Of a stretch of 64,000 bases of DNA, positions 42,098-51,548 are shown in pieces (position 1 is the first letter of the stretch; every line of letters begins with the position of its first letter). The translations under genes and the position numbers were made by a program. Under the pieces are notes generated by a model. The model ran no database searches, was not told the origin of the DNA, and saw only the letters and a list, made by a program, of their open reading frames with translations. The DNA is from JBNKHG01 sp050290225 (GTDB lineage Bacteria; Pseudomonadota; Gammaproteobacteria; Pseudomonadales; Cellvibrionaceae), in the NCBI GenBank assembly GCA_050290225.1, contig JBNKHG010000036.1:65130-129129 (forward strand), read 5' to 3'.

Positions 42098-44143
42098 ATG
42101 AGTTCTGAATTTCGATACCGTAAGCAATTGCTCTGGTTACACACCTGGACAGGTCTGACACTTGCTCTGGTTGTCCTCATGTTTGCTGTTACGGGTGCAG
42201 GCCTTGCCATACGCCCAACCCTAGACAACATTGTCAATAGCGACTTACACACTGTCCCTCCCTGCGCAACCCCTTTGCCACTTGACGCCCTTGCCACCAG
42301 GGCCCGATCAGTTCACCCCGAAGGTGAGCTCAGGAGTATAGAAGTAAAGCGGGGCGACGTCGCGTCGGTCGCGATCCAGTTTTCCGATAATGATTATGTT
42401 TACACAGACCCCTGCTCTGCCGATATTCTCGGTATTCAGAATGAATATGGGGGGTTCTTCGGCACACTGGATTGGTTGCACCGCTTTCGATTCATGAATC
42501 CGGCAACAGGACGAAATATCGCCGGATGGATGTCCCTAGGTTACTGTGCTGTCCTGATCGTCGGTGGCCTGTTTCTTTGGTGGCCGCGCTCACGGGCGGC
42601 GATAAAGAGTGCTTTCAAATTCAATTCACGACTGCCCGGGACTGCTAGAACTCTGAGCCTTCACAAAATCGTTGGTCTGTACACGAGTCTGGTGCTGTTG
42701 ATGATCACAATAACAGCGCTGCCTATCTCATTCGGGCCGATCAAAAACCTGATTTACGACGCAACGGGATATGTCAAACCGGACAAACCCCTTTCTCATA
42801 TTCAGCCCGGTGTGGACCCGCTGTCCATGGAAGCTGCCTGGCAGAAAACCCAAACACTGTTCCCCGAACTGGAATGGGTGTCGCTGGAATATCCCGAGGG
42901 ACCGAGGAAAGCCCTGGAAGTCAAAATCCGTGAACAAGGCGCTCCCCATGAAAATGCAAGGTCCTACCTCTATCTGGATGCCTATTCAGGCGCCGTGCTC
43001 GACAAACGGCTCTATGGATCCGATATGGGGCTGGGGCGCAAAATCTATTTGTATTGCATCGCCTTGCACGCAGCGCTGGTGGGCGGCTTACCTTACCAAT
43101 TGTTGTTACTTGTGGCTGCGCTTTCCCTGCCGGTACAGGTTTATTCCGGCATCAGCCCGTATTTAAGGCGTAAATTTCGCGCAACGGTGAAGACCACCAT
43201 GTCTCTTGAAGTCGTTCGGAAAACGGTCGAGGCAATGGATATCTGCAGTTTCGAATTCGCCGATCCCCGGGGAAAGGCACTACCCGCATTCAGTGCAGGC
43301 TCCCATATCGACGTACATCTCGACAACGGAATCACCCGACAGTACTCACTATGCAATGATCCCGGAGAGACCCATCGCTACGTCATCGGAGTGCTTCGGA
43401 ACGAGTGCTCGCGAGGCGGCTCGACCTATCTGCATGACCAGGTGAATGTCGGGGATGTCGTCCGCGTCAGCATGCCCAAAAATCATTTCCCCCTCATACA
43501 CGGGGCAAAGCGATCGTTGCTGATCGCCGGAGGCATAGGTATCACCCCGATATTATGCATGGCAGAGCGACTTTCTAACATCGGGATGGAATTCACACTC
43601 CATTATTGTATACGCTCACTCGAACGTGCCGCCTTCAAGGAGAGGATAAAGATGTCGGCGTTTGCCGACCGAGTCCAGTTTCATGTCAGTGAAAACGAGG
43701 GAAGGCTGGACATCGCGGCACTGCTCCAGTCCTGCGATTGCGAAACACATCTCTATGTCTGCGGACCAAACAGGTTTATGGACGCCGTGCTTGACACAGC
43801 TAAAACAGCGGGGTGGCCCGACTCACAGGTGCATCGGGAATATTTCGCTGCCGGAGAATACGATACCGGCAACAACGTGGCCTTCGATGTCAGGATTGCC
43901 AGTAGCGGACGCGTTATCCATGTCCCCGAAGATAAATCCGTCGTAGCGGCGTTATCAACGTGTGGTATTGAGATACCGATCTCCTGTTCCGAGGGCGTGT
44001 GCGGATCCTGCCTGACTCGGGTTATTGAAGGCGAGGTTGAACATCGGGATGTAATCCTGAGTGCAGAAGAACGCGCCAGGAATGACCAGTTTACCCCTTG
44101 CTGCTCTCGGGCACGCAGCCCGATGCTGGTGCTTGATCTCTAG
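42098..44143 (+). CDS. PepSY-membrane / FAD-NAD reductase / 2Fe-2S ferredoxin fusion protein
   Basis: Three modules lie in one 681-residue chain. Residues 1-360 are a PepSY-associated transmembrane region (LWLHTWTGLTLALVVLMFAV, then LHRFRFMNPATGRNIAGWMS, then LHKIVGLYTSLVLL). Next comes a ferredoxin-reductase unit with FAD site (SHIDVHLDNGITRQYSLCND) and NAD site (LLIAGGIGITPILCMAERL). The C-terminal plant-type ferredoxin has cysteines in CSEGVCGSCLTR plus the late CC. The PepSY part resembles ferric-siderophore reductases, so the chain may carry NAD(P)H electrons to a periplasmic ferric chelate. ATG 42098 is preferred over the TTG upstream. Confidence 0.9.
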   Translation: MSSEFRYRKQLLWLHTWTGLTLALVVLMFAVTGAGLAIRPTLDNIVNSDLHTVPPCATPLPLDALATRARSVHPEGELRSIEVKRGDVASVAIQFSDNDYVYTDPCSADILGIQNEYGGFFGTLDWLHRFRFMNPATGRNIAGWMSLGYCAVLIVGGLFLWWPRSRAAIKSAFKFNSRLPGTARTLSLHKIVGLYTSLVLLMITITALPISFGPIKNLIYDATGYVKPDKPLSHIQPGVDPLSMEAAWQKTQTLFPELEWVSLEYPEGPRKALEVKIREQGAPHENARSYLYLDAYSGAVLDKRLYGSDMGLGRKIYLYCIALHAALVGGLPYQLLLLVAALSLPVQVYSGISPYLRRKFRATVKTTMSLEVVRKTVEAMDICSFEFADPRGKALPAFSAGSHIDVHLDNGITRQYSLCNDPGETHRYVIGVLRNECSRGGSTYLHDQVNVGDVVRVSMPKNHFPLIHGAKRSLLIAGGIGITPILCMAERLSNIGMEFTLHYCIRSLERAAFKERIKMSAFADRVQFHVSENEGRLDIAALLQSCDCETHLYVCGPNRFMDAVLDTAKTAGWPDSQVHREYFAAGEYDTGNNVAFDVRIASSGRVIHVPEDKSVVAALSTCGIEIPISCSEGVCGSCLTRVIEGEVEHRDVILSAEERARNDQFTPCCSRARSPMLVLDL

Positions 44144-44255
44144 ACATGCGGCCACGCTTGTGGCCTACCTCGGTGCGTAATCCACGATACCGGGAGATAG
44201 ACCCCTGCTGCAAATTACCACTGAGCCTGACTACTCCTGTGTCAGGCCATGATGT
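44144..44255. other. Convergent gap with two hairpins
   Basis: GGCCAC-GCTT-GTGGCC (44149-44164) and GCCTGAC...GTCAGGC (44225-44231 with 44241-44247) can each fold. Neither has a strong T-run. They probably separate the convergent reductase and porin transcripts. Confidence 0.4.
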
Positions 44256-45584
44256 CTAGAGAGATACCTCGAATCGCAGCATAAACACGCGGGCATGATC
44301 CAATGCCAGATCTGCACCGGGGTTGATCACAAGCTGATAATCAGGTTGTAGTACCAACCAGGAAGTCAATTGGGCACGATAGGTCAGTTCAATAGTCACC
44401 TCCGCCGCGTCAATTGGCGTGCCCAATGTCTCCATGCGCTCGTGGAAATGGTCGCTGATCCGGGCGTTGGCAATGGCCAGACCCAACTGGTCCCGATCCC
44501 GTCCCGGTAAAAAACCGGTGTAAACCAACCCTGCACCAAAATAACTATCAAGTTGATTGATCCGATCATCGGCAACGCCGTAACGCAAGAAACCGCTCAA
44601 CCCCTGCTCCGGATCATCGCGCTCATTGACCAGATCTGACTCAGCCAATAGGTAAAAGCCGCGGTTTTTACGGGGCGAAATTCCGAGGCCGGCGGCGTCT
44701 TCTTCGGTAGACGACGTATAGCGCCACGTACCTAAAGCGAATTTGCGATAGAATGCTCCATCGCTCGGGGTTGGTTCGTACACGTAACCGGCTTCGCCGG
44801 CCAACAACAGCCCATCGTCGCCACCCAGCTCGATTCGGGTACCATGAGAGTTATTCGGGTCTCCTGCAACCCCATCGAGTGCTGCCGCTTGGAGGTAAAA
44901 GTGGTCCCAGAATACTACCTGCCCCCGGAGTGATAGAGAGGTTGTTGGAAAAATCGAGGGCCCGTTTTCTCCCGTCTGGGCAATTTCTGCGCCAATGCCG
45001 AAAGAGCTATTGATGAACAATTGCGATGTGGCGGCCACATCGAATTCGGAATTGAAATCATACAGTCCTGCCTTCAGAGACAAACCTTTACTTGGCCAGG
45101 TCTGTTCATACCATAACTCGTAGATTTTCCAAGTATCAGGCGCGTCGATGTTACTCACCACTTGGAGGTCTCCGGCGTATTGGCTCGGGCTGCCTCCGGA
45201 ATTACCCAGAGCCTGGATAAAGAGCATCCCATCGTCGACACCAAGTAACGTTTCCAAATTGGCCTCCAACGTTAAGTCAGTATTATCCAGGTAGGTGCCG
45301 CCACTCATAGCGCCGCCACTTACTCTGGCCAACTCGCCGGTATACACAAGACCAAGTTTTAATCCGCGAGCAGTGAGGGCTTCAATATGGGCTCCCAGCC
45401 CCGTGAAAGGGAAGTCCCGATGCGGTATATCTTCTTCGCCGGTTTCCGATAACGCCGCTTCGGAAAGTGTCGCGGATACCAGTACAAGCCCCAAAAACAT
45501 CGGGCGCCACCCCATTCGTACCAGGGAGCTATCTTCAAAGTGATGTTTCGAAAATTCAGTGAAAAATTGTCGTTTAACAGTCAA
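44256..45584 (-). CDS. OprB-type carbohydrate-selective porin
   Basis: The protein has a hydrophobic signal (MGWRPMFLGLVLVSATLSEA) behind a basic stretch, then a beta-barrel that ends in an aromatic-containing strand (MLRFEVSL). Phrases such as LNLVYTGEL-like GLVYTGELARVSGG, WYEQTW, KAGLYDFNSEFDV and QPDYQLVINPGA are typical of OprB. OprB porins let sugars and similar small polar solutes cross the outer membrane. The start is uncertain: TTG 45584 follows GCGGAG by eight bases, while ATG 45515 sits at the signal peptide but lacks a ribosome site. Confidence 0.85.
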   Translation of the reverse strand: MTVKRQFFTEFSKHHFEDSSLVRMGWRPMFLGLVLVSATLSEAALSETGEEDIPHRDFPFTGLGAHIEALTARGLKLGLVYTGELARVSGGAMSGGTYLDNTDLTLEANLETLLGVDDGMLFIQALGNSGGSPSQYAGDLQVVSNIDAPDTWKIYELWYEQTWPSKGLSLKAGLYDFNSEFDVAATSQLFINSSFGIGAEIAQTGENGPSIFPTTSLSLRGQVVFWDHFYLQAAALDGVAGDPNNSHGTRIELGGDDGLLLAGEAGYVYEPTPSDGAFYRKFALGTWRYTSSTEEDAAGLGISPRKNRGFYLLAESDLVNERDDPEQGLSGFLRYGVADDRINQLDSYFGAGLVYTGFLPGRDRDQLGLAIANARISDHFHERMETLGTPIDAAEVTIELTYRAQLTSWLVLQPDYQLVINPGADLALDHARVFMLRFEVSL

Positions 45585-45954
45585 GTGGTAATCTCCGCGT
45601 CGAAAATGAGAAGAGACAGGATGTCTAAAACGCCGGAGAACAGCCATAGTGCAAATGCTATAGACGATTCGTCGATTGATATATAAAAACGCTCTTTTAT
45701 GATAAAAACGTATTTAAGTAGTACATCACCTTGCTCAATGGTTGCGTAAAACCCGCGCCACCAGTGCCAATAGTACTAATGCCCTATGCAAAACAGGCTC
45801 TATTGGGCCTATAGCGGATAGTTCCATGATCCCCTGTATGAAACAATTTTTCCTAGCCCTGAGCGAGACGGAAACTCTCTCGCAACGGCAACGATAAATA
45901 TCGCAGTTCACAACAACACTTATAATTAACACAGAGAGCCATGAGGACAGGAAT
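45585..45954. other. Divergent gap between the porin and the siderophore receptor
   Basis: This contains an AT-rich stretch (45660-45720), an 11-base palindrome GACGATTCGTC near 45665, and ACGATAAATATCG near 45890, which only partly resembles a Fur site. No gene is supported. Iron control of the receptor is plausible but not shown. Confidence 0.3.
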
Positions 45955-48141
45955 ATGAAATTTCCGCTCCATCACGCCATAACACCAGCCATGACCTTGC
46001 TCGCCACATCGATCCTGGCGGCATCTCCTTCGCTCGCCGAATCAGTCAATACAACCTCCGACGAATTCCTAGAAGAAGTCGTCGTAGAGGGACGCTTTAT
46101 TGCCGATTCTGGTCGCAGTGGCCTGAAATCCGATGTACCACTGCGGGATGTTCCCCTGACCATCTCAGGTTATACCAATGATTTCATGAACGCGATCGAG
46201 ACAAGCCGGATCGCGGACCTATACAACTACATGGCCGGAGTACAGAAATCCGGCAATACCGGTTATGACGTTTCGATACGCGGCTTTTCTTCCAGCGCTG
46301 CTGACCGAGGTGTAATTCAGACAGACGGACTGCCAGGACTGGCTGTCAGGTTCGGTTCACCACCGACCATCAACTCTGAACGCATCGAAGTGGTCAAAGG
46401 TCCCGCCGCAGTGCTCTATGGCCAGATCCAACCTGGTGGATTTATCAATGTCATTACCAAAAAGCCCCAGGAAGAACGTAAGACCGAAGTCAAATTTCGA
46501 GCTGACGGCACTTATGGATCCAACACCGACTTAAGTGAGACTTCGGGAGCCACTGTGTCGCTGGACACTACAGGAGCAATCGACAGTGGAAACAAATTTC
46601 TCTATCGCCTCGTTGCTGAGTACGAAGATAGAGACACCTTCCGGGATAACAGTTACTCGGAAAGCCGATACATTGTGCCATCTTTGACCTGGAACATAAC
46701 TGACCGAACACAAGCAACCTTTTTCGCCGAATACCGCGATGAAGATCACGCTCTCGACGATAATCTGGTGGCCTACAACAATGATATAGATAATGTCGCG
46801 GAACTGACGACACGTTACCAGGAACCTGATGACGAACAGCCCGAAACCGGCTACGCCGGTGGACTGATTTTCAGCCACGCAATCACCAACGATCTATTAT
46901 GGCGCCTTAATTACCGCTATGTTTGGCACGAAGACTCCGCACGCGGTTATCAAAACCAGAGTTTCAGAAATGCCACTACCCTAAGGCGCCGGGATCGAAA
47001 TCAGTACAATGAGCGCACCTACAACTTTGTCGATACAAATTTAAGTTGGGACACTGAAACCGGTAGCATTTCCCACAAACTAATGCTCGGTTTTAATGCC
47101 GGCACTGAGACTTCCGACTTCGAGCGCCTCAATTTTGACGGCGGCAATCCCACGCTCGATATCGATATCTACAACCCGGTTTATAATCAAGGCGTTCCCA
47201 ATGCGGATCGGCATGTCAGTACTAACGACAGAAAACGGAACTTTGACTCCTGGGCAGTATACATACAAGACCAGATTACACTGACCAACCATTGGAAAGC
47301 TGTCGCCGCGATACGTTACGAGGAGTTTGACACCTCCGAAGACCTCTACCAACCCATTTTCCCGGTCAGGACTTACGTCCGCACAGAAAAAGCCAACGGC
47401 GACGATGTTTCTACGATGTTCGGCGTGATTTACCAGCCGGACGATATCTGGTCCTTCTACGGCAGCTATGCCGAGTCGTTCACCCCTCCCGGCTGGGGAC
47501 GAGAGGACGCCAACGGCAAACAACTTACGACTCCCGAGAAAGGCCACCAGATAGAAACCGGCGTTAAGGCAGAGATTGAAAATGTCACTGCAACTTTTTC
47601 GATTTTCTCAATCACCAAGGAAGACGTAGCTCAGGACACCGGTGTGGATTCCGCTGACGGTGACGCAATCTGGGCACTTTCGGGCGAGGAACAGAGTAAT
47701 GGTATCGAATTGGAAGTGAATGCGAACATCACAGCTAACTGGCAGCTGATTTTTGCCTACTCTTATGTGGATGCCACCGTTGAGGACGATGTGGATCCTG
47801 ACAAAGTTGGTCAGACTCTACTGAATGCTCCGAAACATACAGCTAGCGTCTGGAACCGCTATCAGTTCTCCGATACCTGGGGAATCGGCATGGGGGTAAA
47901 ATACGCAGACGAGCGCTATGGCTCTGCGGTCGCCGCCGATGGCAATGAAAGCGCCCGCTTGGTATTACCTGATTATGTTCTGGTCGATGTAGGGGTTTAC
48001 TACACCACAGAGGAGTTGGATGCCACACTCAAGTTCGGTAACCTGCTTGATGAAGAGTACTATGAAAGCGCGACAAGAAATACGCGTATAGTACCAGGAG
48101 CACCGGCGAACCTCACCCTGTCATTAACCAAGCGCTTCTGA
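45955..48141 (+). CDS. TonB-dependent siderophore-type receptor
   Basis: A signal peptide (residues 1-28, ending ASPSLAES) is followed by a TonB-box region (LEEVVVEGRF) and a plug with VSIRGFSSS and the family signature EVVKGPAAVLYGQIQPGGF. The barrel then runs to the C-terminal LSLTKRF. It is 728 residues. That plug signature marks the ferric-siderophore receptor group. It lacks the STN domain, so it does not signal through a FecR. A 108-base gap separates it from the DASS carboxylate symporter, which may mean that the chelator is a carboxylate or that its remnant is used as carbon. Confidence 0.93.
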   Translation: MKFPLHHAITPAMTLLATSILAASPSLAESVNTTSDEFLEEVVVEGRFIADSGRSGLKSDVPLRDVPLTISGYTNDFMNAIETSRIADLYNYMAGVQKSGNTGYDVSIRGFSSSAADRGVIQTDGLPGLAVRFGSPPTINSERIEVVKGPAAVLYGQIQPGGFINVITKKPQEERKTEVKFRADGTYGSNTDLSETSGATVSLDTTGAIDSGNKFLYRLVAEYEDRDTFRDNSYSESRYIVPSLTWNITDRTQATFFAEYRDEDHALDDNLVAYNNDIDNVAELTTRYQEPDDEQPETGYAGGLIFSHAITNDLLWRLNYRYVWHEDSARGYQNQSFRNATTLRRRDRNQYNERTYNFVDTNLSWDTETGSISHKLMLGFNAGTETSDFERLNFDGGNPTLDIDIYNPVYNQGVPNADRHVSTNDRKRNFDSWAVYIQDQITLTNHWKAVAAIRYEEFDTSEDLYQPIFPVRTYVRTEKANGDDVSTMFGVIYQPDDIWSFYGSYAESFTPPGWGREDANGKQLTTPEKGHQIETGVKAEIENVTATFSIFSITKEDVAQDTGVDSADGDAIWALSGEEQSNGIELEVNANITANWQLIFAYSYVDATVEDDVDPDKVGQTLLNAPKHTASVWNRYQFSDTWGIGMGVKYADERYGSAVAADGNESARLVLPDYVLVDVGVYYTTEELDATLKFGNLLDEEYYESATRNTRIVPGAPANLTLSLTKRF

Positions 48142-48249
48142 TCCACTATTCATGGGATGCTGGCCCGGACAACAAAGTCCAGGTCAGCCATCGATGCGAC
48201 CAATCTTCTCTACTACCACCAGCGGGAATATACACTTGGGGAGTTTGCC

Positions 48250-49734
48250 ATGTATATTTTTCGGCACCTCTGCGGAGTTCCTTTCGCTATGAATAGAGTT
48301 ATCGGTTTGACACTGGGTGTTGCATTATTTATGTCAACCCTCGTCACAGAAGCACCGCAGGGAATGGGCGATGATGCCTGGCTGACGGCCGGCGTCGGCA
48401 TGCTGATGGCCACCTGGTGGGCGACAGAAGCGATTCCCGTACCCGTTACCTCACTGCTGCCAATCGTACTTTTTCCTCTGTTGGGCCTGAGTAGCCCAGC
48501 GGAGGCCTCCAGACCCTATGCACATCCTGTGATCTATCTACTGCTCGGCGGCTTTGTCATTGCCATGGCACTGCAACGCTGGAATTTGCATCGACGTATT
48601 GCGCTGACGGTGCTGTCTCGGGTGGGCAATCATCCGCACGCCATTTTTGCCGGCTTCATGGGAGCGACCGCCTTTCTGTCTATGTGGATAAGCAATACCG
48701 CGACGACGATTATGATGATCCCCATTGCGCTGTCTCTATCCGCCGTTTTATCCGCAGGACAGGAAAACACTCCCGGTGAAGTCAGAAGCAATAATTTCAC
48801 TCGCTGCCTGATCCTATGCATTGTGTATTCTGCGAGCATAGGTGGTCTCGGTACTCTGGTCGGTACACCGCCAAACGCCATGTTGGCGGCATTTATGTCG
48901 GAAACCTATCAAGTCGAAATCGGCTTTGCGCAATGGTTGGCGTTTGGCTTGCCCGTAGTCGTCACGTTGGTACCATTGGCATGGTGGGTTCTCACCAAAT
49001 GGGTATTTCCTTTTGGTCCCCTAGACAGCAATAGCTCCTTGGATGTCGTGAAGTCGGAGTTGGCGGTAATGGGTCCGCTAACGGTAGCCGAGAAACGAAT
49101 TACCGCCGTGTTTGTCATTGTCGCTTTGGCCTGGATTGCGCGTCCGTTAATTCAGCAATTCAGTGGATTGGCAGGGCTCAACGATACAATCATTGCCATT
49201 GTCGGAGTCATTGTCTTATTCATTCTCCCGTCCGGTGACCCTGACGAGCCATATGCTCCGCTTCTGGACTGGAATACGGCAGCGGATATTCCTTGGGGAA
49301 TCATCATCCTTTTCGGCGGAGGCCTGAGTCTTGCCAATCAGGTAAATCTTCATGGATTGGCGGAATGGCTGGGCGACTCGCTGGTTGTAGTTACGAGCTT
49401 CCACCTTTTTGCACTGCTGTTTTGTCTGGTAACTCTGGTTATATTTTTGACTGAATTGACCAGTAATACCGCGACAACAGCTACTCTTCTACCATTGGTA
49501 GGCAGTATCGCGGTATCAGCAAACTTTGATCCGATGCTGCTGGCTCCACCAATGGCCTTGGCGGCGAGTTGTGCCTTTATGCTACCGGTCGCGACACCGC
49601 CCAACGCCATCGCTTATGCCTCGGGTGAATTGACGATCGCAGAGATGGTTAAGGCCGGACTGTGGATCAATATCATCGGGATTATTGTCATCAGCCTGCT
49701 ATCGTATCTCTTGATCCCCTTGTTGTTCCTTTAA
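48250..49734 (+). CDS. DASS (SLC13) family carboxylate:sodium symporter
   Basis: This inner-membrane symporter has about 11-12 hydrophobic segments. The two family SNT motifs are present in repeats 1 and 2 (MWISNTATTIMMIPIALS and ELTSNTATTATLLPL), with WWATEAIPVPVTSLLPIVLF near the start. These motifs bind sodium and the dicarboxylate or citrate substrate. ATG 48250 is used because GGGGAGT lies before it. The longer frame from 48157 has no ribosome site. It faces the tripartite-transporter regulator and is likely part of the same carboxylate-uptake theme. Confidence 0.92.
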   Translation: MYIFRHLCGVPFAMNRVIGLTLGVALFMSTLVTEAPQGMGDDAWLTAGVGMLMATWWATEAIPVPVTSLLPIVLFPLLGLSSPAEASRPYAHPVIYLLLGGFVIAMALQRWNLHRRIALTVLSRVGNHPHAIFAGFMGATAFLSMWISNTATTIMMIPIALSLSAVLSAGQENTPGEVRSNNFTRCLILCIVYSASIGGLGTLVGTPPNAMLAAFMSETYQVEIGFAQWLAFGLPVVVTLVPLAWWVLTKWVFPFGPLDSNSSLDVVKSELAVMGPLTVAEKRITAVFVIVALAWIARPLIQQFSGLAGLNDTIIAIVGVIVLFILPSGDPDEPYAPLLDWNTAADIPWGIIILFGGGLSLANQVNLHGLAEWLGDSLVVVTSFHLFALLFCLVTLVIFLTELTSNTATTATLLPLVGSIAVSANFDPMLLAPPMALAASCAFMLPVATPPNAIAYASGELTIAEMVKAGLWINIIGIIVISLLSYLLIPLLFL

Positions 49735-49800
49735 TGTCTTTTTCACCGAGAAAGGAGATGGCGTTAAAAACCGCGATGTATTGCACAATTCTTCCACCGG

Positions 49801-51276
49801 CTAATTGTTAACTTGTGAGGGCTTGTCTTCATGCCTGAACTCCATCGACTGCATAAAGTCCTCAATAAAATAAGCCGCCAGGTCGGATCTACCGGAAAGA
49901 CCGGCCTTTTTGTAAACGGTCTGTGCCTGTTGCCGAACGGTTCGCTCACTGGTACCTCTCAGTTTGGCGATCTCCTTGAATCGCAGCCCCTTGAGCATGA
50001 GCAAAGCGATCTCACTTTCCGCTGAGGACAACTCCCATGTTTCGAACTCTTGTTCAATCTGAGCATGAATACCCGCAAGGGCTTTTTCTAGCTCCTCGGC
50101 ACGCAAATTGGCTTCGCCGGTCGCCTCTTCGAAGGCATGCTGCAGTCCTTCCTCCCTACGGCGAGCCCGGGAATGCAGGTAGTACATCAAAACAACGAGT
50201 ACAATGGACAGCACACCGAGAGCCAGGGCCCAAGCATAACGACGCAACAAGACATGACTAATGATCTTCGCGTCCCCCTGATTGGTCTGCTGCAGATCGG
50301 CCAGGTCCCGGGCTGCGTTTTGCTGTTCTGACTCAATGAACTCGGAGAACTCGGGCCCGCTCAGGTAGGCATCCTGCCAATGATGCTTTTTCAGGATTTG
50401 TTGCCATTCGGCACTGCGCACCATCTGATCAATGGCTGAATTCAGTGACTGCAGAGAAGCGGCATCGATACCCGGCGCCGCAAAAACACCCCTCCAGTTA
50501 CGCCGTTCCATTCTGGTTCCGAGGTCGGAAAAACTCGGTGCATCGATATACGTCAGATTGTCTTTGCTCGACACCACTATAATGCGAAGCCGGCCGTCAT
50601 TCACGAGACTTTCGAATTCACTATAACCGCTGATGCCTGCGGCAAAGGTTCCTCCGGCCAGCGCGATTCCGACTTCACCTCCTCCTGGCAGAGCCGTGTA
50701 ATGCAATTGTGAAGGCGACACTCCCAATGCCCGTGCCAACTGCAGCAGCATCATCTCATCGCCGCCACCTCGAGAGCCACCCACCCAGGACATGGCTTCT
50801 GAGGCGGAGAGCATGGACTCGATCAGATCGTCGGCGGTTTTGATTTTCGACGATGCGGGAACAGCCACAACCGTGTTGTCCCAGGTCAGGCGAGCCAAAG
50901 GAGTTGTGTCTAGAAGCGAAATCGTTGCTCGATGTGGCACCACGGCACCGACGGTGAATAAACCTCCTATCAGCAAAGCATTGCCGTCTCCCCTTCTTGA
51001 GGAAACGAATTGTGCCAGACCGATCAATCCCCCCGCCCCCGGACTGTATTCTATTGCCACTGATTCAGCCATGCCTGCTTGCTTAAGCGCCTGCGCCATG
51101 GCCGTTGCCGTCAGATCCCAGCCGCCGCCGCGTGCGGCGGGTACGAGAATCGACAACTGCCGCCCCTGAGCCACTACAGACGGGGGTACAACCCAGGCTC
51201 CCATCAGTAGCAGAACTGCCATCAAACTTCTCCCAAAGCGCTCAAAGGAATTCTTAGAGTTAGGGTTAATACTCAC
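49801..51276 (-). CDS. Transmembrane one-component regulator: TctC/Bug-type sensor fused to a LuxR-type DNA-binding domain
   Basis: Four parts lie in order. (1) Signal or anchor helix, residues 15-36. (2) Periplasmic TctC/Bug solute-binding domain, about 38-325, with the GGGWD and YSPGAGGLIG ligand-loop motifs and LPGGGEVGIALAGG, matching the neighbouring TctC (GGGFD, YQPGGIGAV, FEGGGEAQTALLGG). (3) One transmembrane helix, 345-368, then a coiled coil 370-412. (4) LuxR/GerE helix-turn-helix, 413-472, with LSSAESEIALLMLKGLRFKE, IAKLRGTSERTVRQQAQ and VYKKAGLSGRSDLAAYF. The GTG start follows GGGAG. It lies just downstream of tctCBA and probably senses the same carboxylate and acts directly on DNA. 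The topology is ToxR-like, with the domains in reverse order. Confidence 0.9.
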   Translation of the reverse strand: MSINPNSKNSFERFGRSLMAVLLLMGAWVVPPSVVAQGRQLSILVPAARGGGWDLTATAMAQALKQAGMAESVAIEYSPGAGGLIGLAQFVSSRRGDGNALLIGGLFTVGAVVPHRATISLLDTTPLARLTWDNTVVAVPASSKIKTADDLIESMLSASEAMSWVGGSRGGGDEMMLLQLARALGVSPSQLHYTALPGGGEVGIALAGGTFAAGISGYSEFESLVNDGRLRIIVVSSKDNLTYIDAPSFSDLGTRMERRNWRGVFAAPGIDAASLQSLNSAIDQMVRSAEWQQILKKHHWQDAYLSGPEFSEFIESEQQNAARDLADLQQTNQGDAKIISHVLLRRYAWALALGVLSIVLVVLMYYLHSRARRREEGLQHAFEEATGEANLRAEELEKALAGIHAQIEQEFETWELSSAESEIALLMLKGLRFKEIAKLRGTSERTVRQQAQTVYKKAGLSGRSDLAAYFIEDFMQSMEFRHEDKPSQVNN

Positions 51277-51482
51277 GTAATCAAGCTCCCACTTACTTCT
51301 GAATTTATAATTAGTCCGACCCCATGGCCTCTACCGACAGAAATTTTCATTTTACCCCGACATAATCAATTATGGTGCTTTTTCTGTTTTTTCCAAAGCG
51401 TGAACAGCATGCAGACTCCCGGTTCACAGACAGGGGACGAGAGGAAAGTGCTTGAATAGAGGTTACCAGATCGAACGGTAGC

Positions 51483-51535
51483 CTGCGGTCACAGGGGTTG
51501 TAACAGACCGCAGACCCGGACACGCTGTGTCCGGG
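51483..51535 (-). other. Two hairpins between tctA and the sensor-regulator gene
   Basis: CTGCGGTC/GACCGCAG (51483-51490 with 51506-51513) and CCCGGACAC-GCT-GTGTCCGGG (51515-51535) are perfect stems of 8 and 9 bp. No T-run follows on the minus strand, so partial termination or transcript protection is likely, with read-through into the regulator possible. Confidence 0.5.
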
Positions 51536-51548
51536 ATTTAAGAGATTG

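Noticed and set aside
44149..44164. Hairpin after the fusion reductase considered as an intrinsic terminator
   Set aside because: The stem is only six bases, and no T-run follows on either strand.
45885..45900. ACGATAAATATCG considered as a Fur box upstream of the siderophore receptor
   Set aside because: It matches only part of the Fur consensus and lacks the required overlapping hexamers.
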